Of a stretch of DNA of 64,000 nucleotides, positions 8,413-17,033 are shown piece by piece. A program made the translations under genes and the position numbers. The DNA comes from CAYMPH01 sp964392365 (GTDB lineage: Bacteria; Spirochaetota; UBA4802; UBA5550). The stretch spans positions 248,001 through 312,000 of the forward strand of contig CAYMPH010000001.1 of the NCBI GenBank assembly GCA_964392365.1, read 5' to 3'. Below the pieces are notes generated by a model. It had not been told where the DNA came from. It saw only the letters and a list, made by a program, of their open reading frames with translations, and searched no databases. Numbering within the stretch: the first letter of the stretch is position 1; every line of letters starts with the position of its first letter.

Positions 8413-9057
8413 TTACACTATTCTTTTTATTGCAGCAATAGCCAGTCTGTCTGAAACATCTTCAGCCTTGTCTGCAAGTGTATCTATGTGGGTAACAATG
8501 TACCTGAGCTGGCTTTTATGGCTCAAATGGATTTTCATTGAGAAAATTTCGCGCTTTATTTTTTCGGAAAGTTTATCAGCTTCCTTTTCATAAAATTTAA
8601 CTTTATGAAGATAATTTTTAACTGAATTTACATCGTAGAAATATGCTCTTACTGCTGAAACAAGTTCATCAATTGTTTTAGTAACAGGTTCGGTGAGATC
8701 GGAGATATCTTTTTTTATTTTTTCAGGGATTTTGGGTTTTTCAATTGATATTTCAAGCATTGTGGATTTTGAATAATTGATAATGCTGTCCATGCTTTCA
8801 AGAATCTCAAGAACGTCACCCCTTGATTCAGGAATAAGTGTCTGTACATAAAGCTGCGCTTCAATATCTTTTCTGATCCCGTCTGCCTGGTGTTCCATTT
8901 TTGTAAGATACATGAGGTTTTCCTCAAATCCTTCAATATCTCCCTGCATATATTTTTTTATTCCTTCCTTGAAAGCAAGCCCTGCTCCGAAGGTCAGATC
9001 AATATAGGTATCTATTTTTAAAACAAGATGGCGGGTTTTATTAAAAAAAGAATTCAT
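8413..9057 (-). CDS. DUF47/TIGR00153 PhoU-like phosphate transport accessory protein
   Basis: A 214-residue, all-helical protein of the DUF47 (PhoU-like) family, typically encoded next to PiT transporters and thought to regulate them. Recognisable parts are the start with RHLVLKIDTYIDLTFGAGLAFKEGI, the metal-binding-type EHQADGIRKDI helix, and the second bundle LHKVKFYEKEADKLSEKIKREIF. The sequence is soluble, so it acts at the cytoplasmic face. A strong Shine-Dalgarno site (gaggaga) precedes the ATG. It is the first gene of a two-gene minus-strand operon with pit. Confidence 0.92.
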   Translation of the reverse strand: MNSFFNKTRHLVLKIDTYIDLTFGAGLAFKEGIKKYMQGDIEGFEENLMYLTKMEHQADGIRKDIEAQLYVQTLIPESRGDVLEILESMDSIINYSKSTMLEISIEKPKIPEKIKKDISDLTEPVTKTIDELVSAVRAYFYDVNSVKNYLHKVKFYEKEADKLSEKIKREIFSMKIHLSHKSQLRYIVTHIDTLADKAEDVSDRLAIAAIKRIV

Positions 9058-9097
9058 TTTGTATCTCCTCTGAGGCCAGTATGGAATTTATATAAGC

Positions 9098-9130
9098 AAA
9101 AAAAAGGGACTATATCAGCCCCTTTTTATT
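9098..9130 (-). terminator. Rho-independent terminator after the SPOR gene
   Basis: On the minus strand the sequence reads aaaaaggggctgatatagtc then cccttttttt: a short G/C stem closing a small loop, followed by a U-run. It lies between the SPOR gene stop and the DUF47 gene start, so the two are separate transcription units. Confidence 0.7.
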
Positions 9131-9146
9131 GTAAATTTTTTTAAAT

Positions 9147-9908
9147 TTATTCCCTGACCAGAAAACTGTCACTATATCTCGGATTACTCTGCATTTCATT
9201 CATAATCTTAAGCGCTTTGTCTTTTGATGCAATCGGCCCGATGTGAAGTCTGAAAAAATCTTTTCCATTTATTTTTTTTCTGTTTATATGTGCTTTTAAA
9301 TCCATATCTTTCAAAGATAAAAGTTCCGTCTCTGCTCTGGATTTTTCATCATACGATGCAACCTGAATCATGAATTTGCCTGTTAATAATTTAGGTTCAT
9401 CTTCAGCATCAGCTACTTCAACAATGCTTGTTTTTTCTTTTTTATTTTTTACAGGTTTTATTTTTTCAGTCTTTTTTTCTTTCTTAACAATTTTCTTTGT
9501 TTCTTTGTTCTTTGCAGTTTTCTTTTTATCAATTTTTTCAATATCCGCAATTGGTGCAACAGGCTCTTTGAAATTATCAGAAGTGATAACTCCGGAGGTG
9601 TCACTTTTTTTCAGGTCTATTTTGCCTGGATCTGTATCAAAAGGTTTAACTTCATTTTTGCCGGAATCAAGCGGTGCAGCGTGTTTTTCACTGAAAAGAT
9701 CATTATCCTTTGCTGTATCGAAAATGGCTTCGTTTTTTGCAATATCCCTGTTATCAGTTTTTTTAATAAAATTCATTCCAATTAAAAATGATGCTGCAAT
9801 TACACCTATTACTGCTGCTGAGATCAGAATAATCCTCGGTGTATCAAGATGAAGGGAATAAACGCTTTTTTCCTTTATATTCTGATTTCTTTCTTCAAAA
9901 TGTTCCAT
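9147..9908 (-). CDS. SPOR domain-containing membrane protein
   Basis: A 253-residue bitopic protein. A short cytoplasmic tail is followed by one membrane helix (about residues 26-48). A long, very lysine- and aspartate-rich linker follows, with repeated KK/EK patches (about 60-170). The C-terminal SPOR domain (about 177-253) reads GKFMIQVASYDEKSRAETEL, then FFRLHIGPIASKDKA. SPOR domains bind denuded septal peptidoglycan, so a periplasmic role in cell division or wall growth is likely; it is built like FtsN or DedD but cannot be assigned to either. A single-gene unit with a clear terminator downstream and a structured leader upstream (9915-9977). Confidence 0.88.
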   Translation of the reverse strand: MEHFEERNQNIKEKSVYSLHLDTPRIILISAAVIGVIAASFLIGMNFIKKTDNRDIAKNEAIFDTAKDNDLFSEKHAAPLDSGKNEVKPFDTDPGKIDLKKSDTSGVITSDNFKEPVAPIADIEKIDKKKTAKNKETKKIVKKEKKTEKIKPVKNKKEKTSIVEVADAEDEPKLLTGKFMIQVASYDEKSRAETELLSLKDMDLKAHINRKKINGKDFFRLHIGPIASKDKALKIMNEMQSNPRYSDSFLVRE

Positions 9909-9914
9909 ATTTAC

Positions 9915-9977
9915 AAAACCTGCCTTTTCGTGTTTTCCAGTGAACCGGAATTATCTATATAATAATCGGCAGGTTTT
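9915..9977 (-). promoter_or_regulatory. Inverted repeat in the leader of the SPOR gene
   Basis: A perfect 10-bp inverted repeat (aaaacctgcc at 9915-9924, ggcaggtttt at 9968-9977) encloses 43 bp that contain a smaller ttcc/ggaa pairing. On the minus strand it ends only 6 bp before the SPOR start codon, so the folded form would overlap the ribosome-binding region. It could instead be a terminator for the upstream DUF115 gene, which lies on the same strand. Confidence 0.45.
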
Positions 9978-10073
9978 ATCTTTTCTTTAAGCGGAATTTG
10001 ATGCTGTAATCTTACTTTTATTTAAGTTTCAGGCATTACGAAGCTTGAAAATACACTTTTTATTAAAATATTC

Positions 10074-11600
10074 TTATTTTAAAGAGCTTAGCATTTTTTT
10101 GAATTTTGCTGATCTGGAATTATCCGGTTTTTTCCCTAATGATGTGGAGATTATTTCAGTAAATATTTCATCTGAAATATTTTTTTTGAAAAGATTAATG
10201 ATTTCGTTGAGTGCGGGGGATTTTTTTTTCAATGCTGATATCATTTCATTTTTCGGGATAGATTTTAAACAGAAACGCTCAGCAAAATCCTCAATTGAAA
10301 TTCTCTCTGTTCCATTGATATCAAGCCCTGAAAAATTAATATTATAAACTCCTGTTATGATGTTTTTTTTAATCATTTCCTCATAAGAATTCCTGTAATT
10401 AATGAAAGACTTTCTTGAAAGCTTCCCTTCGCAAACAGTACCGCCTGAAGATTTCATAATATAGTTCAGGTTTGCTGTTTCAACAGGAAGAATCCGGTTT
10501 TGAAAAAAAATAGAATATCTGTTCTGGTATGCGCTTCCTTTTGCATAGATTGAATAATCTGAAAAAGAAAAGTCAAGGCCCAGTAGTCCGATATAAGTAA
10601 ATCCTGCTCTATATGCAAAAATGAGAGCATCACCTGAAACATTTCCTGTAAGAGAATCAATATTTTGTGAAACACTTTCTGATAACTCTTCAATAAACTG
10701 GCACACAGGATGTGAAGTCATTGTTACAAATCCGTTATGCTTTTTTACAGACTTAGTATTTGCAGTCATTGAAAAAATGTAAGCTGAAATATCTTCCGGT
10801 ATTAGCCGGAGGTGTTCTTCAATATACGGCTGGGGATCAACTGATATGATAAAGTCCGGGATTATTCCATTTTGATAAAGCGGTCCTCCAGCAGAGTCAG
10901 CAGCTATAATGAATACTTTATCCTGAATTTTTTTTAAAAAAGAAATATTATTGTCAAGAGAAGGCCCGGAAGCAATTACCAGTACCGGAAAATTTTTAAA
11001 TTGCCTGAAAAGGCTGCTGATATTTGAATAATTTTTTAAAACCGGAATATTCTTCAGAGCATTTTTTAAATAAAGTTTTCCGAATGCATTGATTGATGCA
11101 GCATCAGATGCTTTTTTATTTATAATTTTATTTATTACGGATTTTATTTCTGAATAGTATTCCGGTAAAATTCGGAATGACTGGGGATGTTCTATAACTG
11201 AAATTCCTTTAATTGTGTCAAAATCTATCAGGGATATTATTTTTTTATATATTTCTGAACTGTTAAGTCCTTCAAGGAAAACAGCATTAGTCTGTTCAAC
11301 AAGATAATCTGAATGAGGATTTTGTGAGATAAACTTTTTTGTTTCTTTGTTTTTATCAATAATTATTATTTTTTTAAATTTATTGATTTCTTTTTTAAGC
11401 GGAATCAGGCTGTATCCGAGACCGCATCCTATTGCGATTATCAGATCAAACTTTTCCGGTAAAATGGTATAATCAGTGGATGAAGATTCTTTTACTGGAC
11501 AAATTCTGCTGTGAAGAGGGAATTCTTTCCCGTCTTTAATTGCAATAAGTGTAGGGTTCCCGTCTTTTGCTTTTTCAAGTTTATATTTTATTTCATCCAT
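10074..11600 (-). CDS. DUF115 / Maf-like motility-associated glycosyltransferase family protein
   Basis: A 508-residue cytoplasmic protein. The central part carries the DUF115 (6-hydroxymethylpterin pyrophosphokinase MptE-like) core: FPVLVIASGPSLDNNISFLK, then FIIAADSAGGPLYQNGIIPDF and ISVDPQP (about residues 205-260). A later LGLDFSF segment also fits the core. The N-terminal third (LIIAIGCGLGYSLIPLKKE) looks like a Rossmann-type nucleotide-binding region. In spirochaetes and Campylobacterota such proteins are annotated as motility accessory factors that glycosylate flagellin with nonulosonic acids. No flagellar or sialic-acid genes are in the window, so the acceptor is unknown. The start has no strong Shine-Dalgarno site. 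Confidence 0.82.
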   Translation of the reverse strand: MDEIKYKLEKAKDGNPTLIAIKDGKEFPLHSRICPVKESSSTDYTILPEKFDLIIAIGCGLGYSLIPLKKEINKFKKIIIIDKNKETKKFISQNPHSDYLVEQTNAVFLEGLNSSEIYKKIISLIDFDTIKGISVIEHPQSFRILPEYYSEIKSVINKIINKKASDAASINAFGKLYLKNALKNIPVLKNYSNISSLFRQFKNFPVLVIASGPSLDNNISFLKKIQDKVFIIAADSAGGPLYQNGIIPDFIISVDPQPYIEEHLRLIPEDISAYIFSMTANTKSVKKHNGFVTMTSHPVCQFIEELSESVSQNIDSLTGNVSGDALIFAYRAGFTYIGLLGLDFSFSDYSIYAKGSAYQNRYSIFFQNRILPVETANLNYIMKSSGGTVCEGKLSRKSFINYRNSYEEMIKKNIITGVYNINFSGLDINGTERISIEDFAERFCLKSIPKNEMISALKKKSPALNEIINLFKKNISDEIFTEIISTSLGKKPDNSRSAKFKKMLSSLK

Positions 11601-11841
11601 GATTAGATTTATCAGATTTATCTAATTAATATATTTCAAGCAGTTTTTTTATTTCAATCAGTAAATCGTAATTTGATTAATTGAAAATTATTTTTTATTT
11701 CAATCAGTTTTCAGTTTATATAAAAAGAGTTTGACTGCTTTATATAGTGATGTTTTAGTTATAAAAGCAGAAATAATTTTATTTATAAATTTTTCTGAAA
11801 CAAAAACAATCTGCTTAAACCTCATTAAACTGGAGGTAACT

Positions 11842-12852
11842 ATGAATAAGATTTTATTGATAATTTCAGTTTTTATGATGTTATCTTTCCTTCCTATTAC
11901 AGGCTGTAAAAATTCAGAAACCATCCCTTCATCTGAAAAAGATATAATTAATCTTTCAATGAGAGTAAATGATGAAACAATCAGATTGAAGCCTACAATT
12001 GTATTTATGAGCGATTTCGGAAGAACCGAAGCAGTTGCAATCTGCCACCAGATGATGAAGAGAATAGACAGCTCAATAGAAATAATAGACTTTAATCATA
12101 ATATAAATTCATTCAATGTTGATCATGGATCGATTTTGCTGGAACGCAGCCGCGACTTTGTTAATGGCACTGTATTCATGGCAGTTGTTGATCCGGGTGT
12201 CGGTACAGAGCGGCTGCCCATTATTCTTAAAACAAAGAAAAAGGAACTGTATTTTGTAGGCCCGAATAATGGCGTTTTTACTGATGTTGCAAATCTTTTC
12301 GGAATTGATTCTATATCTGAAATTCTGCCTAAAAAAGTAAATCCGAAATGGTCCGGCTGGACATTTGACGGGCGTGATCTTTATTCTCCTGCAGCAGCGA
12401 TGATTGCAGCTAGCCGCGGGTCTGCAGTAAAATTTATATCAAAAGAAATGAAAGAGTCTGATCTTGTAAAAATAAATATTAAAAACAGAGTGCGTGTTCT
12501 GGCTGATTCGATCAAGGCAAAAATTGTAGCAATAGATGAGCCATATGGCAATATATGGACCCAGGTAAAGATATCTGATTTGAAAAAAATAGGATTAAAA
12601 GAGGGTGATTATCTAACAATTAATATCAGCAAAACGAAATCAATTCTGAAAATTAAATGGGTCCGCTCATTCGGGAATGTTCCTGCTGGAGCTGACCTTG
12701 CATATCTCGACAGCCGCAACGGTATAGGCAGCGGTTATTTTTCACTTGGTGTGAACACAGGCGATTTCAGGCAGAAGCATAGTCTTGCAATAGGGGATTT
12801 TATTACTATTTCTAAGTTTAAGGAGAAAGTTGAAATGCCGCCGTATTTTTAA
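11842..12852 (+). CDS. Exported lipoprotein of the DUF62 / SAM hydroxide adenosyltransferase family
   Basis: 336 residues from the ATG at 11842, chosen over an earlier in-frame start because it follows a strong ggaggt site and opens a lipoprotein signal peptide ending LPITGC (lipid-modified Cys22). The mature part is a DUF62 protein: FMSDFGRTEAV (about 55-65), DHGSILLERSRDF, then VVDPGVGTER with Asp117 and Arg124, VGPNNGVFT, and TFDGRDLYSPAAA. DUF62 enzymes hydrolyse S-adenosylmethionine to adenosine and methionine using an Asp-Arg-His triad; the His lies in a conserved FHGRD motif. Here that position is Asp176 (FDGRD). The export signal and the loss of the His suggest a different or lost activity. 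The family call is firm; the function is not. Confidence 0.85.
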   Translation: MNKILLIISVFMMLSFLPITGCKNSETIPSSEKDIINLSMRVNDETIRLKPTIVFMSDFGRTEAVAICHQMMKRIDSSIEIIDFNHNINSFNVDHGSILLERSRDFVNGTVFMAVVDPGVGTERLPIILKTKKKELYFVGPNNGVFTDVANLFGIDSISEILPKKVNPKWSGWTFDGRDLYSPAAAMIAASRGSAVKFISKEMKESDLVKINIKNRVRVLADSIKAKIVAIDEPYGNIWTQVKISDLKKIGLKEGDYLTINISKTKSILKIKWVRSFGNVPAGADLAYLDSRNGIGSGYFSLGVNTGDFRQKHSLAIGDFITISKFKEKVEMPPYF

Positions 12853-12862
12853 TTTTTATAAT

Positions 12863-13438
12863 TTAAATTTTTTTCCCATTCTGTATTTTTTCAACTAAAT
12901 CAGAGAATGTTTTATAAAATTCTTTTAATTCATCTCCATCCCGTAATTTTCTTAATTCAATTTTTTTACCGTTAATTAAACTTTCCATGTACTGTGATAT
13001 AACATAAATAGGGCCTGATATTTTATGCGTTAAATTTATTATTGTAATAAAAATTAATGCTATAAAAAAAACAAATATACCAAGAGAAATATTAATCAGC
13101 TTGTTGTTTTTTTCTACGCTGATTTTTAGTCCATCAATATGAGTTTGGATTTTCTGCATACTTTTTTTATGATCATTTGTAATTTTGTCTGTAGCAAGAA
13201 ATAAACGCTGGTCTGTCAAAGATTTAGAATAGGTAACAAATGCGCCCACTATATCATTTTCAACTGTTATTGCACTGGAAAGATCTGAAGCTGTTTGATT
13301 CATTTTTTTATTTTCTGAAATTAAAGAATAGAAAAATATGCCGAATACAGCGCAAAAAGCTAATGCTGTTAAGCCTGTAATTAAAATCGCAGATTTAAGC
13401 TGCAGTTTCGGATTAATAATTTTTTTTCTGAATACCAT
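12863..13438 (-). CDS. HAMP-domain membrane protein without an output domain
   Basis: A 191-residue protein with two membrane helices (about residues 17-40 and 115-137) flanking a periplasmic four-helix-type stretch of about 75 residues. A cytoplasmic HAMP linker follows (about 138-187, with the typical proline in ISGPIYVISQYM). There it stops, with no methyl-accepting, kinase or cyclase module. Such a layout resembles the sensor half of a chemoreceptor or kinase. It could signal to a separate cytoplasmic partner or form heterodimers. It lies 11 bp downstream of the beta-propeller lipoprotein gene, with its ribosome-binding site overlapping that stop, so the two are co-expressed. Confidence 0.75.
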   Translation of the reverse strand: MVFRKKIINPKLQLKSAILITGLTALAFCAVFGIFFYSLISENKKMNQTASDLSSAITVENDIVGAFVTYSKSLTDQRLFLATDKITNDHKKSMQKIQTHIDGLKISVEKNNKLINISLGIFVFFIALIFITIINLTHKISGPIYVISQYMESLINGKKIELRKLRDGDELKEFYKTFSDLVEKIQNGKKI

Positions 13439-13449
13439 TGTTTTGCCTC

Positions 13450-14979
13450 TTATTCTCTGTATATAAAAATTTCTCCGATATATTCCCCGTCGGATCGTCT
13501 GTGGTGGGAATTGCTTACTGCAAAAATATCTGAATCAGACATAGCAGATGTATTTGGAAAGCGATCATCACCAGTAATATCATCAGGAGATGCATATTTT
13601 ATGCTCGTCCATGAAGACCCGTTATAATTAAATAAATGAAAATCATTATAATAATTTTCTGTTGCAATAAATTTTGTACAGGAATTATTGCTGCTAATTG
13701 TTCTAGATTGATTTAATAGATTTTCATCTGATGGATATATTATTGCATGATTCCAGTTTAAACCATCCCAGGTTATATCTCTGATAAAAGACTCCCCGCC
13801 TGTTAATAATATTGATCCATCTGATGAAATTTTAGGAGTATATGTAGACATAGCTTCAAAGCCGCCAACATAATATTCGCTAGCATCCCATGATAGCCCG
13901 TTTCTTTTATAAATAAACATAGTTTTTGGAGAAGTGTAGTACGGAATTGAAATAACAGTATTTCCGTTTTGTGAAACAGTAACAGCATGTCCATTTTCAC
14001 GATCGCCTGTTAGCGGAGTGTATTTATTTCCAATATAATTTAAACCATTATAATCATAAATATAAATTGTACCGTCATAATGTACATCAGGATCAGGCGG
14101 ATGTGTATGCCAATTATCTCTATCATTGCCGATTACAATAGTTATTCCGTTTCCAGATAAGGCAACCGGGAGATATTCAGCTCTATAGATACTATTATTT
14201 GTAATTCCGATTTTTTGTATTTGATTCCATACAGCACCATTCCATTTAAAAATATAAACAGCTCCACCGGAATATTCTGTGTTATTCGGATCTGAAACTG
14301 CAAGTGTTGATCCATCTGCAGATAATGCAATATTTCTTCCAAAAGAACTGCATGTATTGATATCTGCTGCTGTTATTTTTGATTCTACCCATGTTTCAGT
14401 AACTGTATTCCAGGAATAAATATAAACTGAACCTGAATAATGCCCGAGACCGAGCATATCTGCTTCGTGGCCTGCAGCAAGAATTTTCCCATCAGAAGAT
14501 AATGATAGACTGCTGCCGTAACCTTCTTTTCGATTATCGCCGAATTTATTTACAACTCCATCCGAAGCGATAAGTCTCTCGCAAAAAACTATATCATCTG
14601 AAAGAGAAATTATTGAGCTGTCAGATTTTCTGAATCTTCCCTGAATTGTTTTTTTGCTTGTTCCGAGTTTCAATGGCCAGCTTTTACTATTAGAATATGG
14701 TTCCCATGCAGTCAATGTTGTACCGCCATCATCGCTGAATTGCATCTGTACAGCACCTGTGACATTCAATTGAATTGTAACATTTCTTGAATATGTATAA
14801 GAGTCGTTGTTGTTGATCATCATTGATGTATAAGCAGGAGAAACCCCATTAGTTGAAATATCTTTTATGCTGTAATTGTTCATCATATCTGAACAACTTA
14901 TAAAAGAAACAAGTATAAATATAATTGATGATAATTTTAAAATATTTTTATTTAAATTTAATATTGTATAATTCAACAT
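13450..14979 (-). CDS. Lipoprotein with Ig-like segment and FG-GAP-type beta-propeller repeats
   Basis: A 509-residue exported protein. The N-terminal signal ends in a lipobox (FISC, Cys29). Next comes an Ig-like stretch (about 55-120: NDSYTYSRNVTIQLNVTGA then MQFSDDGG) of a type common in secreted spirochaete and clostridial proteins. The rest consists of repeated units of the form SLSSDGKILAAG, ALSADGSTLAVSDP and TVSQNGNTVIS followed by VYIYSWN, VYIFKWN or IYIYDYN. These are FG-GAP/integrin-like propeller blades. It probably sits at the outer membrane or cell surface and binds a ligand or another protein. The next gene in the operon is the HAMP-only membrane protein. A good Shine-Dalgarno site (ttggag) supports the start. 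Confidence 0.8.
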   Translation of the reverse strand: MLNYTILNLNKNILKLSSIIFILVSFISCSDMMNNYSIKDISTNGVSPAYTSMMINNNDSYTYSRNVTIQLNVTGAVQMQFSDDGGTTLTAWEPYSNSKSWPLKLGTSKKTIQGRFRKSDSSIISLSDDIVFCERLIASDGVVNKFGDNRKEGYGSSLSLSSDGKILAAGHEADMLGLGHYSGSVYIYSWNTVTETWVESKITAADINTCSSFGRNIALSADGSTLAVSDPNNTEYSGGAVYIFKWNGAVWNQIQKIGITNNSIYRAEYLPVALSGNGITIVIGNDRDNWHTHPPDPDVHYDGTIYIYDYNGLNYIGNKYTPLTGDRENGHAVTVSQNGNTVISIPYYTSPKTMFIYKRNGLSWDASEYYVGGFEAMSTYTPKISSDGSILLTGGESFIRDITWDGLNWNHAIIYPSDENLLNQSRTISSNNSCTKFIATENYYNDFHLFNYNGSSWTSIKYASPDDITGDDRFPNTSAMSDSDIFAVSNSHHRRSDGEYIGEIFIYRE

Positions 14980-15091
14980 GAATACTTCTCCAAGTCCAAA
15001 TCATCTGATTTTAGCTGCATTTAAAATTATTACTATGAATTATGTATAAAAGTGAAATTTTTTTTATTGTTTAGTAATTTTTTTACACTTT

Positions 15092-15116
15092 TGGCATGAT
15101 AGTTGAATACTATCAT
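15092..15116 (+). promoter_or_regulatory. Palindrome with sigma-54-like sequence upstream of the 15146 gene
   Basis: A perfect 8+5+8 inverted repeat, atgatagt-tgaat-actatcat at 15096-15116, lies 29 bp before the ATG at 15146. It has the size of a repressor operator. Overlapping it, tggcatg (15092-15098), four bases and ttgaa form a one-mismatch match to the sigma-54 -24/-12 consensus. Both readings are by eye. Confidence 0.4.
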
Positions 15117-15145
15117 TAAATAATTAAAAAAAAACAGGATAATAA

Positions 15146-16222
15146 ATGAATTTTTTTAGAAAAACCATTATTTATATAGTAATACTTTTTTCTGTTTCTA
15201 TTGCTTTCGGACAAAATTCTACTCAAATCCGGACATTATTTATTGGTATTATTCCAGTAAATGGCGCTTATCCTGAAGCTTCAAATATTAATAGTCTTTT
15301 CCGGGATAGACTTGAAAAAGTAAACGGGCTTAAATTGGTTCAGCCGAATGAAATGAAATCTGTAGAAGAAAAAGCAAAAAAATGTTTTACCCGTGAATGT
15401 GCAGTTACTCTTGGAAATGAAACAGGTTCAGGCAGGGTAATCTATGGTACAATTACCAGCAAAAAAAATGAAATGACAAATCAAGTCGGATCTGAAGGTG
15501 AAAAAAAATATCTCCTTCAATTGCAGAAAAATGAATATTTTATTTTAACGCTTCATCTGGTTGATATTCCAAAATCAGAAAATCTTGCTTCATTTAAAAA
15601 AGTAACAAATGGAAATTTTAATAAAGATGTTGATGAGATAGTTGATAAAATAAAAGAATATTATAAAATTCCTATTAAGGAAATTAAAGAGCCTGAAAAA
15701 ATAATAGTAGAAGAAAAAATAAAAAAAAGTATTGTTGAATTCAGTTTATTGTTAAACTTCAATTATATTTTACCTTTAGATAGATTTTCATCAACAAGTT
15801 ATTCAGGCTTTGGTCTGGGATTACAATTTTCAATACATAATTTACTTTTTAGAAATTCATTCTTTTCATTCGATACAAATTTTGCGTATATGCTGTCTAA
15901 TATAACTAGTATTGATTATTATTTTTTATCCCAGATTTCTGTATTGTTTGGGTATTCATTTCATGTTGCTTTTTGGCTGGATATAACTCCTTCCATAGGG
16001 GGAGGATATATGTTTCATTTTATATCAGGTACTAAAGATCAGTCTCAATTAAAAAGCCTTGATATATATCCGGATCCTGAAATAAAAATTCAGGTTGAAT
16101 TCGGATTTATCATAAGCAAAAAACTTATAATTTCATTGATAACAGGTTATAATTTATTTTTTGAAACAACCGGGGTCGGGCAGAATCTGTATATTAATGC
16201 CGGTGTACGTTTCAGGTTATAA
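15146..16222 (+). CDS. Exported two-domain protein: DUF2380-like N-domain plus outer-membrane beta-barrel-like C-domain
   Basis: A 358-residue protein with a signal peptide (about 1-22, cleavage after IAFG). Residues about 28-170 resemble the small alpha/beta domain of CsgG-related or DUF2380 lipoproteins: RTLFIGIIPVNG, SLFRDRLEKVNGLKLVQPNE, then a VIYGTITSKKNE strand. This fold often binds other envelope proteins. After a charged linker (about 175-200) the C-terminal half alternates polar and aromatic residues (FSLLLNFNYILPL, SFFSFDTNFAYML, LYINAGVRFRL) and ends in an aromatic-Arg-Leu pattern like an eight-stranded outer-membrane barrel. No named family was recognised. A palindrome lies just upstream. 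Confidence 0.65.
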   Translation: MNFFRKTIIYIVILFSVSIAFGQNSTQIRTLFIGIIPVNGAYPEASNINSLFRDRLEKVNGLKLVQPNEMKSVEEKAKKCFTRECAVTLGNETGSGRVIYGTITSKKNEMTNQVGSEGEKKYLLQLQKNEYFILTLHLVDIPKSENLASFKKVTNGNFNKDVDEIVDKIKEYYKIPIKEIKEPEKIIVEEKIKKSIVEFSLLLNFNYILPLDRFSSTSYSGFGLGLQFSIHNLLFRNSFFSFDTNFAYMLSNITSIDYYFLSQISVLFGYSFHVAFWLDITPSIGGGYMFHFISGTKDQSQLKSLDIYPDPEIKIQVEFGFIISKKLIISLITGYNLFFETTGVGQNLYINAGVRFRL

Positions 16223-16314
16223 ATATTTCTACAATACAATTGACATTATAAAATAATACTGTTTATCTGCTCTGAAAATATAATTTGCGCATTAAGAAAA
16301 TGGAGGATTATTAA

Positions 16315-16884
16315 ATGAAACGCATTATTGTGATTATCTGTATTGCAATGACTTTATCTGCAATGTCACCTTTAATGGCGGTTGAAAAGCCTGTTAATGA
16401 TGCAGGTGTGTTTACACTGCAATTCGGAACAGGTTTCGGATTAAACACGGTTTTTTTCTCACATTATTCCCCCACTTATAATCCGAATTTTTATGTTGTT
16501 CCGCCTGTTATTATAAGCGGCAATTTTGGAATTTTCGATCTGATTTCAGCAGGTTTTCTTTTGGGTTTCGAAGGATTCGGCTGGAATCTCTCACCTTACA
16601 GCTACTCGGTTAATTTTATTAAGATTGGTTTAAGATCAGATTTCCATTTCAATCGCTGGATAAAAGTAACAAGGCTTGATGTTTACGCAGGATTAATTTT
16701 CGGAGTTGATATTGCAGTATATTCCGGCGTTATTCCGGATAATGTTGCATACAGAGCGCCGGCATATTTTTTATGGAATGTTCAGATCGGAGCAAGATAT
16801 TATTTTACCGATAATTTCGGATTCTGGGCTGAAATCGGCTGCGGATACAGTATTATATCAGGCGGTGCGATATTTAAATTTTAA
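16315..16884 (+). CDS. Outer-membrane beta-barrel-like protein, tandem paralogue 1
   Basis: A 189-residue exported protein with a signal peptide (about 1-22, ending PLMA). The mature protein has amphipathic beta strands: VFTLQFGTGFGLNTVF, GNFGIFDLISAGFLLGFEGF, FIKIGLRSDFHFNRWIKV, LDVYAGLIFGV and ARYYFTDNFGFWAEIGCGYS. It ends with KF, as barrel proteins do. It closely resembles the next gene over the whole length (for example the same signal-peptide core and the shared DFHFNRWIKV), so the pair arose by duplication. A good ribosome-binding site (ggaggatt) is present. Function unknown; probably an outer-membrane or periplasmic barrel. Confidence 0.75.
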   Translation: MKRIIVIICIAMTLSAMSPLMAVEKPVNDAGVFTLQFGTGFGLNTVFFSHYSPTYNPNFYVVPPVIISGNFGIFDLISAGFLLGFEGFGWNLSPYSYSVNFIKIGLRSDFHFNRWIKVTRLDVYAGLIFGVDIAVYSGVIPDNVAYRAPAYFLWNVQIGARYYFTDNFGFWAEIGCGYSIISGGAIFKF

Positions 16885-17033
16885 AAAATATTTGACGAAA
16901 CACCCCTTCATCAATTCATTCTAAATAAATACAAGAGTATAAAAATTTTTATATCTAAAAGTAACAGTTATGAAATGTTTGGTTGTTGCATACTATATAA
17001 GTATATAAAAATTAAAAAAACGGAGGATTTATT

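Noticed and set aside
9370..9852. A 160-residue plus-strand frame
   Set aside because: It lies antisense to the SPOR gene and its composition is just the complement of the lysine-rich linker.
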